Source: Akkermansia muciniphila
Lineage (GTDB): Bacteria; Verrucomicrobiota; Verrucomicrobiia; Verrucomicrobiales; DEV007
Length of the DNA: 64,000 bases
Direction: 5' to 3'
NCBI GenBank assembly: GCA_945883495.1
Contig: CAMCXS010000002.1
Location: 62,001 to 126,000 of the forward strand
The notes under the pieces are model-generated. The model was given only the letters and a program-made list of their open reading frames with translations. It was not told the origin of the DNA and made no database searches. Both the position numbers and the translations under genes were made by a program. Each line of letters starts with the position of its first letter. Within the stretch, counting starts at the first letter, position 1. Below, one piece after another: positions 33,929-41,988 of this stretch.

Positions 33929-35293
33929 TCAGAAGCCACACGGATTAACTAAGTGACTTAAAATCCAAACGCCGCCTACCGCACCAAAAAAGCTTACATC
34001 ACTCCAAGGGGATGCCACCCTATATGGTCTAGTAAGAAGCACCGCCGGCACACATGATAAAAACTGCGCACACACAAAGCCCCATATATAACCATGCAGC
34101 CCCCACCACATCCCTCCGCAAGCCATGCAAAGCAGAAGAAACAGCGCTTCAAAGAAACTCAACCACATTCGCCCTTTTGAGTTACCATTCGCCAGAAGCA
34201 CCGGATCAGCAAGACCGACAAAACTAGCACCGGCAGCGCCAAGACTAAGCACCCTTAGCATTCCACTCGCCGAGCGATAGCGATCATCGTAGAGCAGATC
34301 AATCAGCCAGCCGCTCCCTGTCATCAGGACACCGACCCCCACTACGGTACCAACAAGCAGAATCTGCCGATAGCGCATATACTCGGCCAACCTCCCCTCC
34401 CCCTCAACCCGCAACTTGGCGAGAACAGGGAAAAGCACCCTCGAGGCCAACCCCCGCACCAGCGAACTCACCGTCTGGGCAAAAAAGAAGGCTACGGTGT
34501 AGACTCCGAGTTCCTGCAATGAGAGAAATCTCCCGAGCATCAACCGATCTCCGCTCCCGGCAAAAAAGGTCAGCGTAGTGCCCAGGAAGATCCATCCACC
34601 AAAGCGAAGCAACTCACCCACATATCCTCTATCGAGCCGAAAACCACATGCAGCCTGATCAGGAAGTTTGAATGAGAAGATCACCGCATACACCGCGGAT
34701 ATCATACCGCCTATCACAAGCGCCCAAACACTCGGGCAACACATAGCAATCAGGATTGACGATATTAAGCCCACAAACCCCGTTGTCAGGTCGTAGATCG
34801 CGAGAGTAGCGTGGCGCAACTCCCTCGAGTATGTATGCAAAGCCACCGACTTAAAGCCTGAAATTAATTGCGTCAATCCAGCCGCTGGCAGAATGAGAAT
34901 CAGCTCCGGTTGTTCGTAGAAAGCCGAGAGGGGCCAAGCTACTGCGCAAGTAATCACGAACAGACCAACAGCACGCAAAACCTGCACCGTCCAGGCCGTC
35001 TGCAGGAAAGCGGCAGACAGGGCCCCACGCTTCTGCACGATGCCAGGACCGATACCAATATCCGAAAACATAGCAAGCCCCATCAAGAACAGATTCACCA
35101 GAGCCATGAGTCCGAACGCCTCCGGAAAGAGCAGGCGAGTCAAGATCAAATTTGACACCAAGCGTAGAACTTGGCCCCCAGCTAAGTTGACTAGCGTAGA
35201 AAGCATGCACCTCACGAACTGCGATCGGAGGGATCTGGTCTTAGCGACTTCAGGTGACTCACCGCTTGAAAGAACTGCTTGCAACGCACTCAT
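33929..35293 (-). CDS. Wzx-like polysaccharide flippase
   Basis: A 454-residue multi-pass membrane protein of the polysaccharide exporter (MATE/MOP) superfamily with about 12 hydrophobic segments. The N-terminal NLAGGQVLRLVSNLILTRLL and FPEAFGLMALVNLFLMGLAM are typical of WzxC/lipopolysaccharide exporters, as is the internal LGVYTVAFFFAQTVSSLVRG. It should flip undecaprenyl-linked repeat units across the inner membrane. It overlaps the chain-length gene upstream by 4 bases (ATGA). Confidence 0.88.
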   Translation of the reverse strand: MSALQAVLSSGESPEVAKTRSLRSQFVRCMLSTLVNLAGGQVLRLVSNLILTRLLFPEAFGLMALVNLFLMGLAMFSDIGIGPGIVQKRGALSAAFLQTAWTVQVLRAVGLFVITCAVAWPLSAFYEQPELILILPAAGLTQLISGFKSVALHTYSRELRHATLAIYDLTTGFVGLISSILIAMCCPSVWALVIGGMISAVYAVIFSFKLPDQAACGFRLDRGYVGELLRFGGWIFLGTTLTFFAGSGDRLMLGRFLSLQELGVYTVAFFFAQTVSSLVRGLASRVLFPVLAKLRVEGEGRLAEYMRYRQILLVGTVVGVGVLMTGSGWLIDLLYDDRYRSASGMLRVLSLGAAGASFVGLADPVLLANGNSKGRMWLSFFEALFLLLCMACGGMWWGLHGYIWGFVCAQFLSCVPAVLLTRPYRVASPWSDVSFFGAVGGVWILSHLVNPCGF

Positions 35294-37518
35294 TTTGCTC
35301 CTTTCACCTGCTCACGATTTATCATCCAAACCATTAGCGCCAGAATGCGCTTCCTCGAGGCGTAAAACATTCGAGTCGCAAGTCGCCCGAGAGCAGGCAG
35401 ATGGCACTCAATGACTTGGCCGCCTAGGGAGACTAGGCAATCCCAAGGCTGGACAGTTCTTCCCACTAGGACACCAGTCATCGCTGGAACGCGAAGACGC
35501 ACCAAAAACTCGATACTTTTACGAAATGGGGAGTAGTGAGTCACCCCCTCCCTTGACACCATCACAGCGACTTGTGCGCACTCCGCCAAATAAATAGTCA
35601 GATCACTTTCAAGAAGCGGCCTAGCATCAATTAATACCACATCATAATTTGGAGAAACTCGCGTAATAAAGTTACGGAGCCAATCCCTTCGCCGCATCAA
35701 CGGGGTTTCAGCCCCCACGTGCAAGCATGTCACCGCGTCACCGTCCCCACAGAGGAGACCTTGAATCTCATCGAAGTATCGATCGAACGAGAAGCCCAAT
35801 GCCCCTCCCCCCGCTCCGGCCTGCCAATCTTCCTGATCAAGGCGCAGTACGAGCACCTTATCGACATACTGCGTCAGAGCATCCGCGCAATTGCGACACA
35901 GCCAACTCACGCCTGCGCTTCCCTCCCCGCCACTAAACAGAAAGACTTTTGCCTTGGAGAGAGTCCGCTCGCGCTCTAATCTCAGTGCCAATGATCGAAT
36001 GGCGACAGAACACGGATGCGAGGGCATATCACGTACGCACGAAGCAAAGTGACGCTTATCGGAACCAAAGCCAAAGGAAGGAATCGGGTCCGCTGGTAGT
36101 GCACCAAGGGCAGCACGCACATCCCCAGGGCTTCTCATACGATTATCTAGAAGCTCTAAGCCGGAAAACACGATTGCGACAGCACCCATTGCACCAGCAA
36201 ACAACATCATCACAAGCTTGCCAAAATTGTCACCTTCTGGAGCAACCGGAGCGACCGCCAGCTGATCTATCACAACATGCACTGGAAGTTTAGCCTCAAG
36301 GTGCACTTCCCTCATCCGATCCTGCACCCGGCTTATACGCCCTTTTATCTCCACCAAATCTTCGTTGAGCTCTTTCCCACGATTGACGAGAAGCGAACTC
36401 TTCGCAAACGCCTCTCTTGTCTCGTCAAGTTGTTCACGCAGATTCGCCTCAAAATCCGCGCTCGCCTGGGCAGCACTCTGCGCTTTGGTCACGGCGGCAT
36501 CTAGCTCGTGCGCTCTCTTTTTCTCAATGATCGTCAGAGCCGATACATGCAGATCCTTCTTGAACTTCTCCAAATACGCATTCATTGCCTCCATCCGCTG
36601 CTCCACATAAATACGCTCATCATTTGCTTCGGTGAGACCGTCGATTCCTGCACGTAGATCCTGCAACTTCTGGTATGTCCAGTTATCAATCATGAAGATC
36701 GCCTGATTATTAGCTACCGCCTCATCGGCGAAAACTGTCGCATCCTGCTTACTCAACAACTCTTGATCACGTTTTGCTCGGTCTAAAAGCGTCTCCATTT
36801 CTAAGGCCGAAGTCCTGGCACGCTCATGTTGGGATTGCACCGCAATGAGCAGATCATAGAACGGATTTCTCTCTGCACTGAAGCTCCCGTGACCGAGCTC
36901 CTGGGCCAACTTCTCCCTTTCGGCCTCCCGATCCTCTAAGCTCAAGCGCAATTGGGACAACTCCTTCTCAAGATAAGTCAATCTACGATCACAATCCTGA
37001 GCCTGCTCCGATTCAAGCAGCTCAAGAAACGCTCGCATTACACAATTCAAAGTCTCCGCCATCCCTTTCGACGAACCTGAAGTCATCGCCACCTCCATCA
37101 GATAACTTCTACCAACGGGGATAACGGCGATACGCTTCGATAGAACCCTTGCGGCCACCTCCACACTCTCAATACCCCGGATGAAATCAGGCCAGCTCGA
37201 TCTGGGCAGCCCTTCCAGAGCTTTTCGAGTGACAGCCTGACCAACCAGCCGCTCCCCATACGTAGCCGCGAAATCGCGAAAGTCGCCATGAATCATCTGC
37301 TCCTGACGGTCGAGGAACATTTTAACCTTCTGCGTTAAAAGCAGCCTGCCGCTCGTGCGGAAATACGGTTTGCTCAGAACGAAAGCAGCCGGTGAAACGA
37401 GGAGAAAGAGCAATAGCCCCAAAACGAACATCCATGGCCCTCGACGCAGGACAAAATTCACCAGATCAACGGGACGATTCCGTTTTCCTGGGATCTCTAA
37501 CTGGAGGTTGGCATCCAT
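35290..37518 (-). CDS. Wzc-like chain-length protein with a degenerate tyrosine-kinase domain
   Basis: A 742-residue polysaccharide co-polymerase. One helix near the N-terminus (WMFVLGLLLFLLVSPAAFVL) and one at about 435-455 flank a long periplasmic part with coiled coils (about 180-410), the standard Wzz plan. The C-terminal cytoplasmic domain resembles bacterial tyrosine kinases: Walker B-like DVVLIDARPLLESD is present, but the P-loop region reads FLFSGGEGSAGVSW, without the GK[ST] needed to hold phosphate, and the A' motif VLVLRLDQ lacks the usual aspartate pair. No Tyr cluster is seen at the C-terminus (a single YASRKR). It probably regulates chain length without kinase activity. ATG 37518 was chosen over an adjacent TTG. 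Confidence 0.88.
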   Translation of the reverse strand: MDANLQLEIPGKRNRPVDLVNFVLRRGPWMFVLGLLLFLLVSPAAFVLSKPYFRTSGRLLLTQKVKMFLDRQEQMIHGDFRDFAATYGERLVGQAVTRKALEGLPRSSWPDFIRGIESVEVAARVLSKRIAVIPVGRSYLMEVAMTSGSSKGMAETLNCVMRAFLELLESEQAQDCDRRLTYLEKELSQLRLSLEDREAEREKLAQELGHGSFSAERNPFYDLLIAVQSQHERARTSALEMETLLDRAKRDQELLSKQDATVFADEAVANNQAIFMIDNWTYQKLQDLRAGIDGLTEANDERIYVEQRMEAMNAYLEKFKKDLHVSALTIIEKKRAHELDAAVTKAQSAAQASADFEANLREQLDETREAFAKSSLLVNRGKELNEDLVEIKGRISRVQDRMREVHLEAKLPVHVVIDQLAVAPVAPEGDNFGKLVMMLFAGAMGAVAIVFSGLELLDNRMRSPGDVRAALGALPADPIPSFGFGSDKRHFASCVRDMPSHPCSVAIRSLALRLERERTLSKAKVFLFSGGEGSAGVSWLCRNCADALTQYVDKVLVLRLDQEDWQAGAGGGALGFSFDRYFDEIQGLLCGDGDAVTCLHVGAETPLMRRRDWLRNFITRVSPNYDVVLIDARPLLESDLTIYLAECAQVAVMVSREGVTHYSPFRKSIEFLVRLRVPAMTGVLVGRTVQPWDCLVSLGGQVIECHLPALGRLATRMFYASRKRILALMVWMINREQVKGAK

Positions 37519-37536
37519 CAAGAAGTTTCTAACTCA

Positions 37537-39606
37537 TCAATTGCCTGCCATGGAAGCAGAACGCGCAAGATCAAGGTAACTCAACGAAGGAGACAGACTT
37601 GAAATCACATAATTCACATTTCGCAGGGCCTTTGGCGAAACATACACTATATCGCCATCCCGTAGAATGTAGTTTTGACGAAGGTCGCTCTTGCCGAGAA
37701 TATCCTGAAGACTAATCTCCTGAACGACCCCCTTCTCATGTTCGTAGCGAATCAAGTACACTCGCCCGAGCTTCGCATCCATGGTGGGCGCTCCTGACAT
37801 CATGATAGCGTCTAGAATGGTAATTTCGGAAGTCAGCTTGATTGCGCCAGGATTCCGGACTTCTCCCATTACATAGACCAATTCATCATGAGATTCTGGA
37901 ATAAAGACGAGATCGTTGTTCTTCAGCCTCGCATTCAGACTCATGTTCCCGTTGTTCAGAAGCTCCATGAGATCCACCCAAATAACCATCTCCTTTCCCC
38001 GGAAGATGACAGCTTTTGATAAGAATGAATTCTGGGCCGTTGTGGACATACCACCCGCCATGGCAATTGCTTCGAGCAAAGTGCCATTTCCTTTGAAATT
38101 TATCAGACCCGGATTATCCACACGGCCCAGCACGAATACCTTGTTGTTATGAAATTCGTGCATTAAGACTGTTACGTCCGGCTCCGTGTAGAACTCCGAC
38201 AGTCTCGATTTCACCTCAGTTGTGACCCAATCTACGGTTTGGCCCGACACGTCAATGATACCAACCCGGGGGATCGACAGTTTTCCGTCCGGAGACACGG
38301 TTGCGCCCTCCAACGTAACATCGGGTCTTCCCCGCACGATGATGCTGATGACATCGCCTGGACCAATAAGATATTCGGTTGGAACCGAAGCGGAGAATTT
38401 TTCTATTTCCGTTGAATTGGCGAATTTCACCAACTCCTTTTCCTCGGCGGATTGGAAGGCCGCTCCCTGATTGAATGTCTCTTTCTGGCTTTTTCGATCT
38501 GGCGTTTGGTAATCATGAACGCCTGGATCAAAGATAGTGCATCCTGAAGCAAGCATCATCATGAGGACTACGGCCCCCACATGGCTCCACACGGAATGTA
38601 GCCGCAAAGGCGCCTGCATTTGCCGAGAGTTTCTCAATGGAAGACTAAAATACTCACCAAGCCAAAACCGAATCACTCCGAAGCACTCGGGAACCACCAC
38701 GATGGAACAGTGTATGGCGTAGGCCATGGCCCCAACTCGGGAAAGCTCTAGCGTGCGGCGGAATCGACCTTGCCTCAGCAGGAAGGGCTGGAACACGAGC
38801 GCCAACGACGAGAGAGTAACCGCTCCGCCCCAAGGACAACCTGCCCCCGTTATTAACAACCCCGTGAGGGCGACGAGCGGAGCCAGTCCACCCCGACTAA
38901 CAATGCGTAGGACTTCTCGCATCCAGAAACCTTTATCCCCATGCAACCAGGCTACAGCAGCATAGCCATATCCTGTACGGTAGGCCCTTCGCCAATACTG
39001 CGCCCATCGAAACATCGCCAGATCATGCTGAGTCATTAGCACACCGAGTTGCTTCACCTTCCATTTTAGTTGGCGCACCCGTTCGCTCAATTCTGGGTCC
39101 TCACCACCCACAAGCTCCTCGTCGTACCCACCGGTAGACACCAGGACCTCACGACGCACCAAGGCGTCCCCACCGAAAGTATCGCAATCACCAGGTGGAG
39201 CATTCCACTCCTGGTCTGCAATCCAATTGAAGATGGACCGCTCAGGATAGCGCTCCTTGCGCAGACCTCGAATTGCACCGGAGTCGTTGTCCAAGCAATC
39301 AGTAGCGACCGTGAGCCAGTCCGGATTCATCACCGTATCCGAGTCTAAGAACTGCACTAGCGGTGAGCTACCGTTACGCCATCCCAAATTCCTTGCAGCT
39401 CCTGGAGTAGGATAGGCAGCGTCAAGCTGAAGGACGGTGACCCCCTCGAAATTCCGTGCGATCTCCAGGCTTGCGTCTGTAGATCCCGAGTCAACGTAAA
39501 TGACGCAAATCGAACCCCTTGTATACCGGCACCGCAGTACGCTATTAATACAGTCGGCAAGCGTTGCCGCACAGTTTAGCCCAATTATAACAACGTCTAT
39601 GTTCAT
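37537..39606 (-). CDS. Fusion of a GT2 glycosyltransferase and a Wza-like polysaccharide export lipoprotein
   Basis: A 689-codon uninterrupted frame. Residues 1-235 are a GT2 domain (VVIIGLNCAATLADCINSVL, YVDSGSTDASLEIA, QFLDSDTVMNPDWL, VGGEDPELSERVR), followed by membrane helices to about 320. At residue 330 (ATG, 38619) a complete lipoprotein signal begins: MQAPLRLHS, a hydrophobic run VGAVVLMMML and the lipobox LASGC (Cys356). Then comes a Wza-type export domain (YLIGPGDVISIIVRGRPDV; LSIPRVGIIDVSG) and two SLBB-like units (VFVLGRVDNPGLINFKGNG; VYVMGEVRNPGAIKLTSE). The Wza-like part probably can be made separately from 38619. It overlaps the upstream acetyltransferase gene by 4 bases. Confidence 0.85.
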   Translation of the reverse strand: MNIDVVIIGLNCAATLADCINSVLRCRYTRGSICVIYVDSGSTDASLEIARNFEGVTVLQLDAAYPTPGAARNLGWRNGSSPLVQFLDSDTVMNPDWLTVATDCLDNDSGAIRGLRKERYPERSIFNWIADQEWNAPPGDCDTFGGDALVRREVLVSTGGYDEELVGGEDPELSERVRQLKWKVKQLGVLMTQHDLAMFRWAQYWRRAYRTGYGYAAVAWLHGDKGFWMREVLRIVSRGGLAPLVALTGLLITGAGCPWGGAVTLSSLALVFQPFLLRQGRFRRTLELSRVGAMAYAIHCSIVVVPECFGVIRFWLGEYFSLPLRNSRQMQAPLRLHSVWSHVGAVVLMMMLASGCTIFDPGVHDYQTPDRKSQKETFNQGAAFQSAEEKELVKFANSTEIEKFSASVPTEYLIGPGDVISIIVRGRPDVTLEGATVSPDGKLSIPRVGIIDVSGQTVDWVTTEVKSRLSEFYTEPDVTVLMHEFHNNKVFVLGRVDNPGLINFKGNGTLLEAIAMAGGMSTTAQNSFLSKAVIFRGKEMVIWVDLMELLNNGNMSLNARLKNNDLVFIPESHDELVYVMGEVRNPGAIKLTSEITILDAIMMSGAPTMDAKLGRVYLIRYEHEKGVVQEISLQDILGKSDLRQNYILRDGDIVYVSPKALRNVNYVISSLSPSLSYLDLARSASMAGN

Positions 39607-40124
39607 TTCGAGCCAACACTTTTTGGGATAATACGGGCAGGGATCCCGACAGCAGAACTGTACGCAGGAACATCACTAAGAACGACGGCATTCGCGCCGA
39701 TGTCAACGTGATCACCGATTACGACCCGGCCGAGAATCTTAGCCCCGGCCCCGATATTGACATCATTACCCAACCTCGGCGCAACCACATCGTTGACGTG
39801 CCTCAGCCCGATTGTTACACCCTGACGAAGAATACACCGTTCCCCGATCACGGCATAGCCGCTTACAATAATGCCTCCAAAGTGATCTATGCGAGTCCCC
39901 CTGCCTATCGCAGCTTCGCACGGAAGCTCAACCCCTGTAAGAATCTGGACCGCCTTGAATAGGATCTTGTAAACTAGGGAGAAGAGTTTACGGGCCAGCC
40001 CAATTCTGACTGTGTATCGCCACGCACCAAAGCGATGAACAGCCAAGGCCCAAAAGCCTTGTGCGGTCCAGTCGCCCTGGTAGGTTAGCAAATCGTCTTG
40101 AATCGTCTGGAATAGTTTTTGCAT
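39603..40124 (-). CDS. Serine acetyltransferase-like hexapeptide acyltransferase
   Basis: A 173-residue CysE-like protein. After an N-terminal helical part (QTIQDDLLTYQGDWTAQGFW) hexapeptide coils run through GRGTRIDHFGGIIVSGYAVI, CILRQGVTIGLRHVNDV and GNDVNIGAGAKILGRVVIGD, ending with VPAYSSAVGIPARII. It probably O-acetylates a sugar of the repeat unit. It is a second member of the same family in this operon, similar in plan to the gene at 33400-33924 but not a close duplicate. Confidence 0.85.
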   Translation of the reverse strand: MQKLFQTIQDDLLTYQGDWTAQGFWALAVHRFGAWRYTVRIGLARKLFSLVYKILFKAVQILTGVELPCEAAIGRGTRIDHFGGIIVSGYAVIGERCILRQGVTIGLRHVNDVVAPRLGNDVNIGAGAKILGRVVIGDHVDIGANAVVLSDVPAYSSAVGIPARIIPKSVGSK

Positions 40125-40130
40125 TGTTCC

Positions 40131-41156
40131 TCACCAAGGTCGAGGGGGACAAATCGTACCGAATTTGGTTTCACGTAACCCTGACTCTAGCTGTCGCACG
40201 ATCACCTCCGAGTAGCGACGCTTAGCCTCGCTTCGCTTGCCCGGCAGCGCGTTCCACCAAGCACGCAAACGATGCCACATCCACTCAACACCGATGTTGC
40301 TCCAAAGTGCGAAGGGTCCGAAATTTTTGCGATGGTAGAGACACTCCGCGAGCACACGGAAGCGCATCACTTGACTTCCGGCTCGGTCGAAGTCCTCGGT
40401 ATCGTGCTTGCGACTACTGGCGCCCCCTTCGTGGATGACTCTACTGTCCGGAATAAAGTGAATCTCCCAACCATTGCGTTTAGCTCGCAAGCAGAGGTCC
40501 GTCTCCTCGTAGTAGAGGTAAAATCGCTCATCGAATAGTCCCAACTCACGGATCAAGCTTCGACGCACCATCGTGAATGCGCCCGGCACCCAGTCGACAT
40601 TGAGCGGCTCACTAAAATCACACCAGCCAAATTCGGAGTCCCGGAACCATGGTTGCGATTTCCAACGCTCCCGCAGTCCAGAGAGCATCAGTATTTTACG
40701 CAAGGCATTCGGAAATCGGCGGGCGGAGGGGTGAATCTCACCATTTTCATCGAGCAATAGCCCTCCAAGGATACCGCACTCAGGATGACGGCCCATATGC
40801 GTTGCGGCGGCCTCAATTGCCCCATCGCACAATCGTGAATCCGGATTCACCAAAAGGATTAGATCCCCACTGAGAAGTGGCAATGCTTGATTGTTGGCCG
40901 CCGCGAATCCGACATTCACCGAATTCGCAATAAGTTTTACCTCGGGAAACTCTTCCCGGACAATCGCCGCTGAGGAGTCCCGGGATGCGTTATCGACCAC
41001 AATCACCTCCTTGGGAGTGGCAACATCAGCCTCCACGATCGAACGGAGGCAATCGCGAATTTCGTCTTCCGAGTTATAGGTGACAATGATTATCGAAACC
41101 AGCCCTTGTCCCGGAGTTGGTGCTTGCGTAATAGCGCGAAGAGATCCTGTTCTCAT
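40131..41156 (-). CDS. GT2-family glycosyltransferase (rhamnosyltransferase-like)
   Basis: A 341-residue GT2 enzyme. VSIIIVTYNSEDEIRDCLRS, VIVVDNASRDSSAAIV, NVGFAAANNQALPLL, LLVNPDSRLCDGAIEAAATH and FMTMVRR-like FTMVRRSLIRELGLFDERFY are typical of WcaA/WbbL-type transferases. It is the first long gene of the leftward polysaccharide operon. The ATG at 41156 overlaps the stop of a 45-codon ORF as ATGA. An in-frame TTG at 41201 would extend the protein by 15 residues not seen in the family. Confidence 0.9.
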   Translation of the reverse strand: MRTGSLRAITQAPTPGQGLVSIIIVTYNSEDEIRDCLRSIVEADVATPKEVIVVDNASRDSSAAIVREEFPEVKLIANSVNVGFAAANNQALPLLSGDLILLVNPDSRLCDGAIEAAATHMGRHPECGILGGLLLDENGEIHPSARRFPNALRKILMLSGLRERWKSQPWFRDSEFGWCDFSEPLNVDWVPGAFTMVRRSLIRELGLFDERFYLYYEETDLCLRAKRNGWEIHFIPDSRVIHEGGASSRKHDTEDFDRAGSQVMRFRVLAECLYHRKNFGPFALWSNIGVEWMWHRLRAWWNALPGKRSEAKRRYSEVIVRQLESGLRETKFGTICPPRPW

Positions 41157-41290
41157 ATCCAGCTGAAGAATGAAAAGAGACTTGATGGTTGCGTCCCCCA
41201 ACGACGAGCAGCCGCAAGCAAAGCAGACTCTGCGATCTCAAGACCCGCAAAGAACGACTCCCAAAGGGTGGAAAAGGGCGGAGGCTGCAT
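41153..41290 (-). CDS. Possible 45-residue leader ORF of the polysaccharide operon
   Basis: An ATG at 41290 opens 45 codons whose TGA overlaps the ATG of the first glycosyltransferase gene (ATGA). The peptide has an amphipathic Ala/Leu/Glu-rich middle (LEIAESALLAAARRW) and an aromatic C-terminus (SLFSFFSWI). The start codon lies 3 bases after the 14-bp inverted repeat at 41294-41329. No family is recognised and there is no clear Shine-Dalgarno sequence. The four-base overlap and the position at the operon head are the evidence; a small membrane or leader peptide are both possible. Confidence 0.4.
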   Translation of the reverse strand: MQPPPFSTLWESFFAGLEIAESALLAAARRWGTQPSSLFSFFSWI

Positions 41291-41293
41291 GGT

Positions 41294-41329
41294 AGAAATG
41301 CTTAATTCTTCAATAAATTAAGCATTTCT
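41294..41329. promoter_or_regulatory. 14-bp perfect inverted repeat upstream of the polysaccharide operon
   Basis: AGAAATGCTTAATT (41294-41307) and its exact complement AATTAAGCATTTCT (41316-41329) are separated by 8 bases. The element is strikingly A/T-rich in a GC-rich genome and stands just before the leader ORF and about 140 bases before the first glycosyltransferase. It could be an operator bound by a dimeric regulator, or an RNA stem-loop close to the leader start codon. No T-run follows on either strand, so a terminator is less likely. Confidence 0.6.
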
Positions 41330-41380
41330 TAATAATCTGCAACAAGGAAAGCCGAAAATTATCTTTTCCATAATAGCCGT

Positions 41381-41398
41381 ACCCGAAAAACTTCGGGT
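41381..41398. other. 7-bp hairpin in the intergenic region
   Basis: ACCCGAA and TTCGGGT form a perfect 7-bp stem with a 4-base loop. It lies between the PGDYG-like gene and the polysaccharide operon. It has no U-run on the minus strand immediately after the stem. It may contribute to transcription termination together with the hairpin at 41434-41453. Confidence 0.35.
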
Positions 41399-41433
41399 GA
41401 TTTGAACGGAGAAGACCGATTGATTCGGGCTTA

Positions 41434-41453
41434 AGCGCCGAAAAGCAGGCGCT
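41434..41453 (-). terminator. Candidate terminator hairpin after the PGDYG-like gene
   Basis: AGCGCC and GGCGCT form a 6-bp GC-rich stem with an 8-base loop, starting 3 bases after the stop codon of the gene ending at 41456 (minus strand). The following sequence is not U-rich, so this is a weak intrinsic terminator at best. Confidence 0.35.
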
Positions 41454-41455
41454 CC

Positions 41456-41926
41456 TCAGACCCGGGCGTAGGTAGTTTGAAAAACCTCCCGATCGACAGT
41501 CCAAACATCAGCGGGGAACTCTACGTCCCTGTCCCGCCAAGCCTTTAGCAGGTAATCCCCTTCCTTGCCGGAAAGAACGCCCCAGCTTGAGTGAACTTCA
41601 AAGGGGTGTCCCACTTCCGCCGCCATCACTCTCGAACTCTCCGGGAGCGGCGCAAATTCAGTCCACTCCAAGCCGCGATCGTCAAGCGATGTTTGGCCTG
41701 TCTCCCCATACTTGGCACGCAACGTAGGTTCGGTTTGAACCCAGAATTCTCCAGCGATCCCCCGGCAGACAAAGTCTCCAACCTTAGCCTGAAGGTCCCC
41801 TTCGCGACTCGCGACCACTTCGGGCGCTGTCACCCTGCGAGCCCAAACTGGGACAGTTTTGCGAGCCGCAAACCAAACTCCATTACGATTGATTTGTTGC
41901 AGGAGCGCGCGGTTCGGGGGGGTCAT
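41456..41926 (-). CDS. PGDYG-like small protein of unknown function
   Basis: A 156-residue soluble protein. Sequence such as NGVWFAARKTVPVWARRVTA, GDFVCRGIAGEFWVQTEPTL and ADVWTVDREVFQTTYARV resembles the small PGDYG-type domain found in many bacteria, in which a short protein repeats an exchange of polar strands; the role of that family is unknown. The assignment is from memory of pattern and is not firm. The ATG at 41926 was chosen because the upstream in-frame sequence overlaps the neighbouring gene. It follows the TMEM43-like gene by 62 bases on the same strand. Confidence 0.55.
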   Translation of the reverse strand: MTPPNRALLQQINRNGVWFAARKTVPVWARRVTAPEVVASREGDLQAKVGDFVCRGIAGEFWVQTEPTLRAKYGETGQTSLDDRGLEWTEFAPLPESSRVMAAEVGHPFEVHSSWGVLSGKEGDYLLKAWRDRDVEFPADVWTVDREVFQTTYARV

Positions 41927-41988
41927 TTCCCTCAAAGGTGGGAGGCCAGAAGTGAGGAAGCAACAAAAAAGAGGCGGAGGTTGCCTCC

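Noticed and set aside
22638-41201. Exosortase/PEP-CTERM-linked exopolysaccharide locus
   Set aside because: No EpsH-type exosortase is among the membrane proteins and none of the secreted proteins ends in a PEP-CTERM-like tail.
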